A stretch of 7,518 nucleotides of DNA from Mageeibacillus sp. UBA1257 (GTDB lineage Bacteria > Bacillota > Clostridia > UBA1212 > UBA1257), in NCBI GenBank assembly GCA_002308775.1, contig DBVT01000020.1, positions 4,766 through 12,283 on the forward strand, given 5' to 3'. Under the pieces are notes generated by a model. It searched no databases. It was not told where the DNA came from and worked only from the letters and a program-made list of their open reading frames with translations. Shown one piece after another: positions 7,231-7,518 of the stretch (position 1 is its first letter; the number at the start of each line of letters is the position of its first letter). The translations under genes and the position numbers were made by a program.

Positions 7231-7259
7231 ATATTAGCACAAAAAAAACGCAAATTAAA
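7231..7259 (-). promoter_or_regulatory. Extended -10 promoter of the thrE/glycosidase operon
   Basis: The minus strand reads TGC-TAATAT (7239-7231), an extended -10 element, with a weak TTTAAT -35 (7259-7254) at 17 nt. Transcription would begin near 7224, about 54 nt before the chosen thrE start. The -35 region overlaps the terminator stem at 7249-7270. Confidence 0.5.
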
Positions 7260-7270
7260 GATAACTCGCG
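7241..7270 (-). terminator. Minus-strand intrinsic terminator upstream of the thrE operon promoter
   Basis: In minus-strand RNA, 7270-7262 pairs with 7257-7249 in a 9-bp stem (two G-U pairs) around a UCUU loop, followed directly by eight U (7248-7241). On the plus strand the G-U pairs become A-C mismatches, so it works best for minus-strand transcripts. Because the tRNA already has its own terminator, this one implies another transcript start between the two, or an attenuator. Confidence 0.6.
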
Positions 7271-7332
7271 CCTGTTTCGTAAACTAAAATATGCGTCAGT
7301 TTAAAATGAGCTGATGGTAAAATGTTTTCGGC
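7241..7332 (-). ncRNA. Candidate short RNA or attenuated leader ahead of the thrE operon
   Basis: A promoter-like element ending at 7339 would start a transcript near 7332, and the terminator at 7241-7270 would end it, giving an RNA of roughly 90 nt. A small GUUU-ACG-AAAC hairpin lies just before the terminator, and the minus-strand GACGCA farther upstream could pair with the UGCGUU of the terminator's 3' arm. No known RNA family is recognised and no open reading frame is obvious. This is inference from the flanking signals. Confidence 0.25.
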
Positions 7333-7338
7333 TTTGCA

Positions 7339-7365
7339 ATTATACAGATATATCTCACATTTCAA
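7339..7365 (-). promoter_or_regulatory. Second promoter-like element, minus strand
   Basis: A perfect TATAAT (7344-7339) lies 15 nt downstream of TTGAAA (7365-7360). The spacer is shorter than the optimal 17, which weakens the call. It would feed the terminator at 7241-7270 and, by read-through, the thrE operon. Confidence 0.35.
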
Positions 7366-7390
7366 AACTAAATTAGTTTTCGCGAAGCGA

Positions 7391-7427
7391 CACGTATCTG
7401 ATCGGGCAACGCTCGATCAGATACGTG
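7391..7427. repeat. Perfect 14-bp inverted repeat with 9-nt loop
   Basis: CACGTATCTGATCG (7391-7404) and its exact complement CGATCAGATACGTG (7414-7427) flank ggcaacgct. No T-tract follows on either strand, so it is not an intrinsic terminator. A tiny CGC-GAA-GCG hairpin (7381-7389) and an A/T-rich dyad (7364-7380) stand directly to its left. It may be a protein-binding site, a structured RNA element or a REP-like palindrome. Confidence 0.7.
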
Positions 7428-7449
7428 CTGCAAGGAACGGATTTCATAA

Positions 7450-7488
7450 AAAAAACGTTTGATTTGAAAAACAAATCAAACGTTTTTT
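7450..7488 (-). terminator. Intrinsic terminator of the tRNA transcript, possibly bidirectional
   Basis: A perfect 17-bp stem (7450-7466 with 7472-7488) with a 5-nt loop has A-runs and T-runs at its base. In minus-strand RNA it ends in a U-run and begins one base after the tRNA CCA. The symmetric T-run would also allow termination of plus-strand transcripts. Confidence 0.85.
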
Positions 7489-7489
7489 C

Positions 7490-7518
7490 TGGCTCCCCCT
7501 ACTGGACTTGAACCAGTG
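7490..7518 (-). tRNA. 3' part of a tRNA, probably tRNA-Asn, cut by the window edge
   Basis: Read on the minus strand, ACTGG-TTCAAGT-CCAGT (7517-7501) is a complete T-arm with the conserved TTCAA loop. It is followed by AGGGGGA (3' acceptor strand), discriminator G and encoded CCA. The anticodon is outside the window. A G discriminator with a TCCCCCT-type 5' acceptor and this T-arm resembles bacterial tRNA-Asn; Asp and Ser usually have GG at the 5' end. Identity is therefore likely but not proved. Confidence 0.85.

Noticed and set aside
7490..7518. Possible phage or island attachment site at the tRNA 3' end
   Set aside because: No second copy of the T-arm/acceptor sequence and no integrase or phage gene is visible in the window.
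1..7518. CRISPR array, insertion sequence, toxin-antitoxin or defence system
   Set aside because: No regularly spaced repeats, transposase motifs, small paired toxin-like genes or nuclease/helicase domains were seen; the genes are metabolic and transport functions.

Overview
The window looks like ordinary chromosome from an anaerobic Firmicute of the class Clostridia, perhaps a gut Oscillospiraceae-like lineage. The evidence is moderate base composition, Shine-Dalgarno-led genes, a split two-subunit ThrE exporter, a tRNA with encoded CCA, a glycan-processing gene set, and a secreted protein ending in a Gly-Cys-Gly/hydrophobic/Arg-Lys tail. This assignment is inference from style, not a database match.

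Layout, left to right. At 1-581 (minus) is the N-terminal part of a PLP-dependent O-acetylhomoserine sulfhydrylase-type enzyme that runs off the left edge. A divergent promoter region (582-831) separates it from a plus-strand pair: a secreted calcineurin-like metallophosphoesterase (832-2316) and, overlapping it by 4 nt, a sialate O-acetylesterase-like SGNH hydrolase without a signal peptide (2313-4373). Convergent to these is a minus-strand operon read from right to left. It holds a ThrE N-domain/membrane subunit (6388-7170), a ThrE small membrane subunit (5915-6388) and a beta-propeller glycosidase-like protein (4405-5913), joined by a 1-nt overlap and a 1-nt gap. Its upstream region (7171-7489) is dense in signals: a minus-strand terminator, an extended -10 promoter, inverted repeats and a possible short leader RNA. 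At the right edge is the 3' part of a minus-strand tRNA, probably tRNA-Asn, with a terminator starting one base after CCA.

How the genes may work together: the esterase and the propeller protein are both predicted cytoplasmic and would fit trimming of imported, acetylated oligosaccharides. The phosphoesterase would act outside the membrane. The ThrE pair would export threonine/serine or related small molecules. No pathway linking all of these can be proved from sequence.

I found no convincing new multi-gene system. The most interesting points are (1) the phosphoesterase, whose promoter, Shine-Dalgarno and signal peptide all point to an ACG codon at 865 as the true start rather than the ATG at 832, and (2) a promoter-like element followed by a minus-strand-specific terminator just ahead of the thrE operon promoter, suggesting a short RNA or an attenuated leader.
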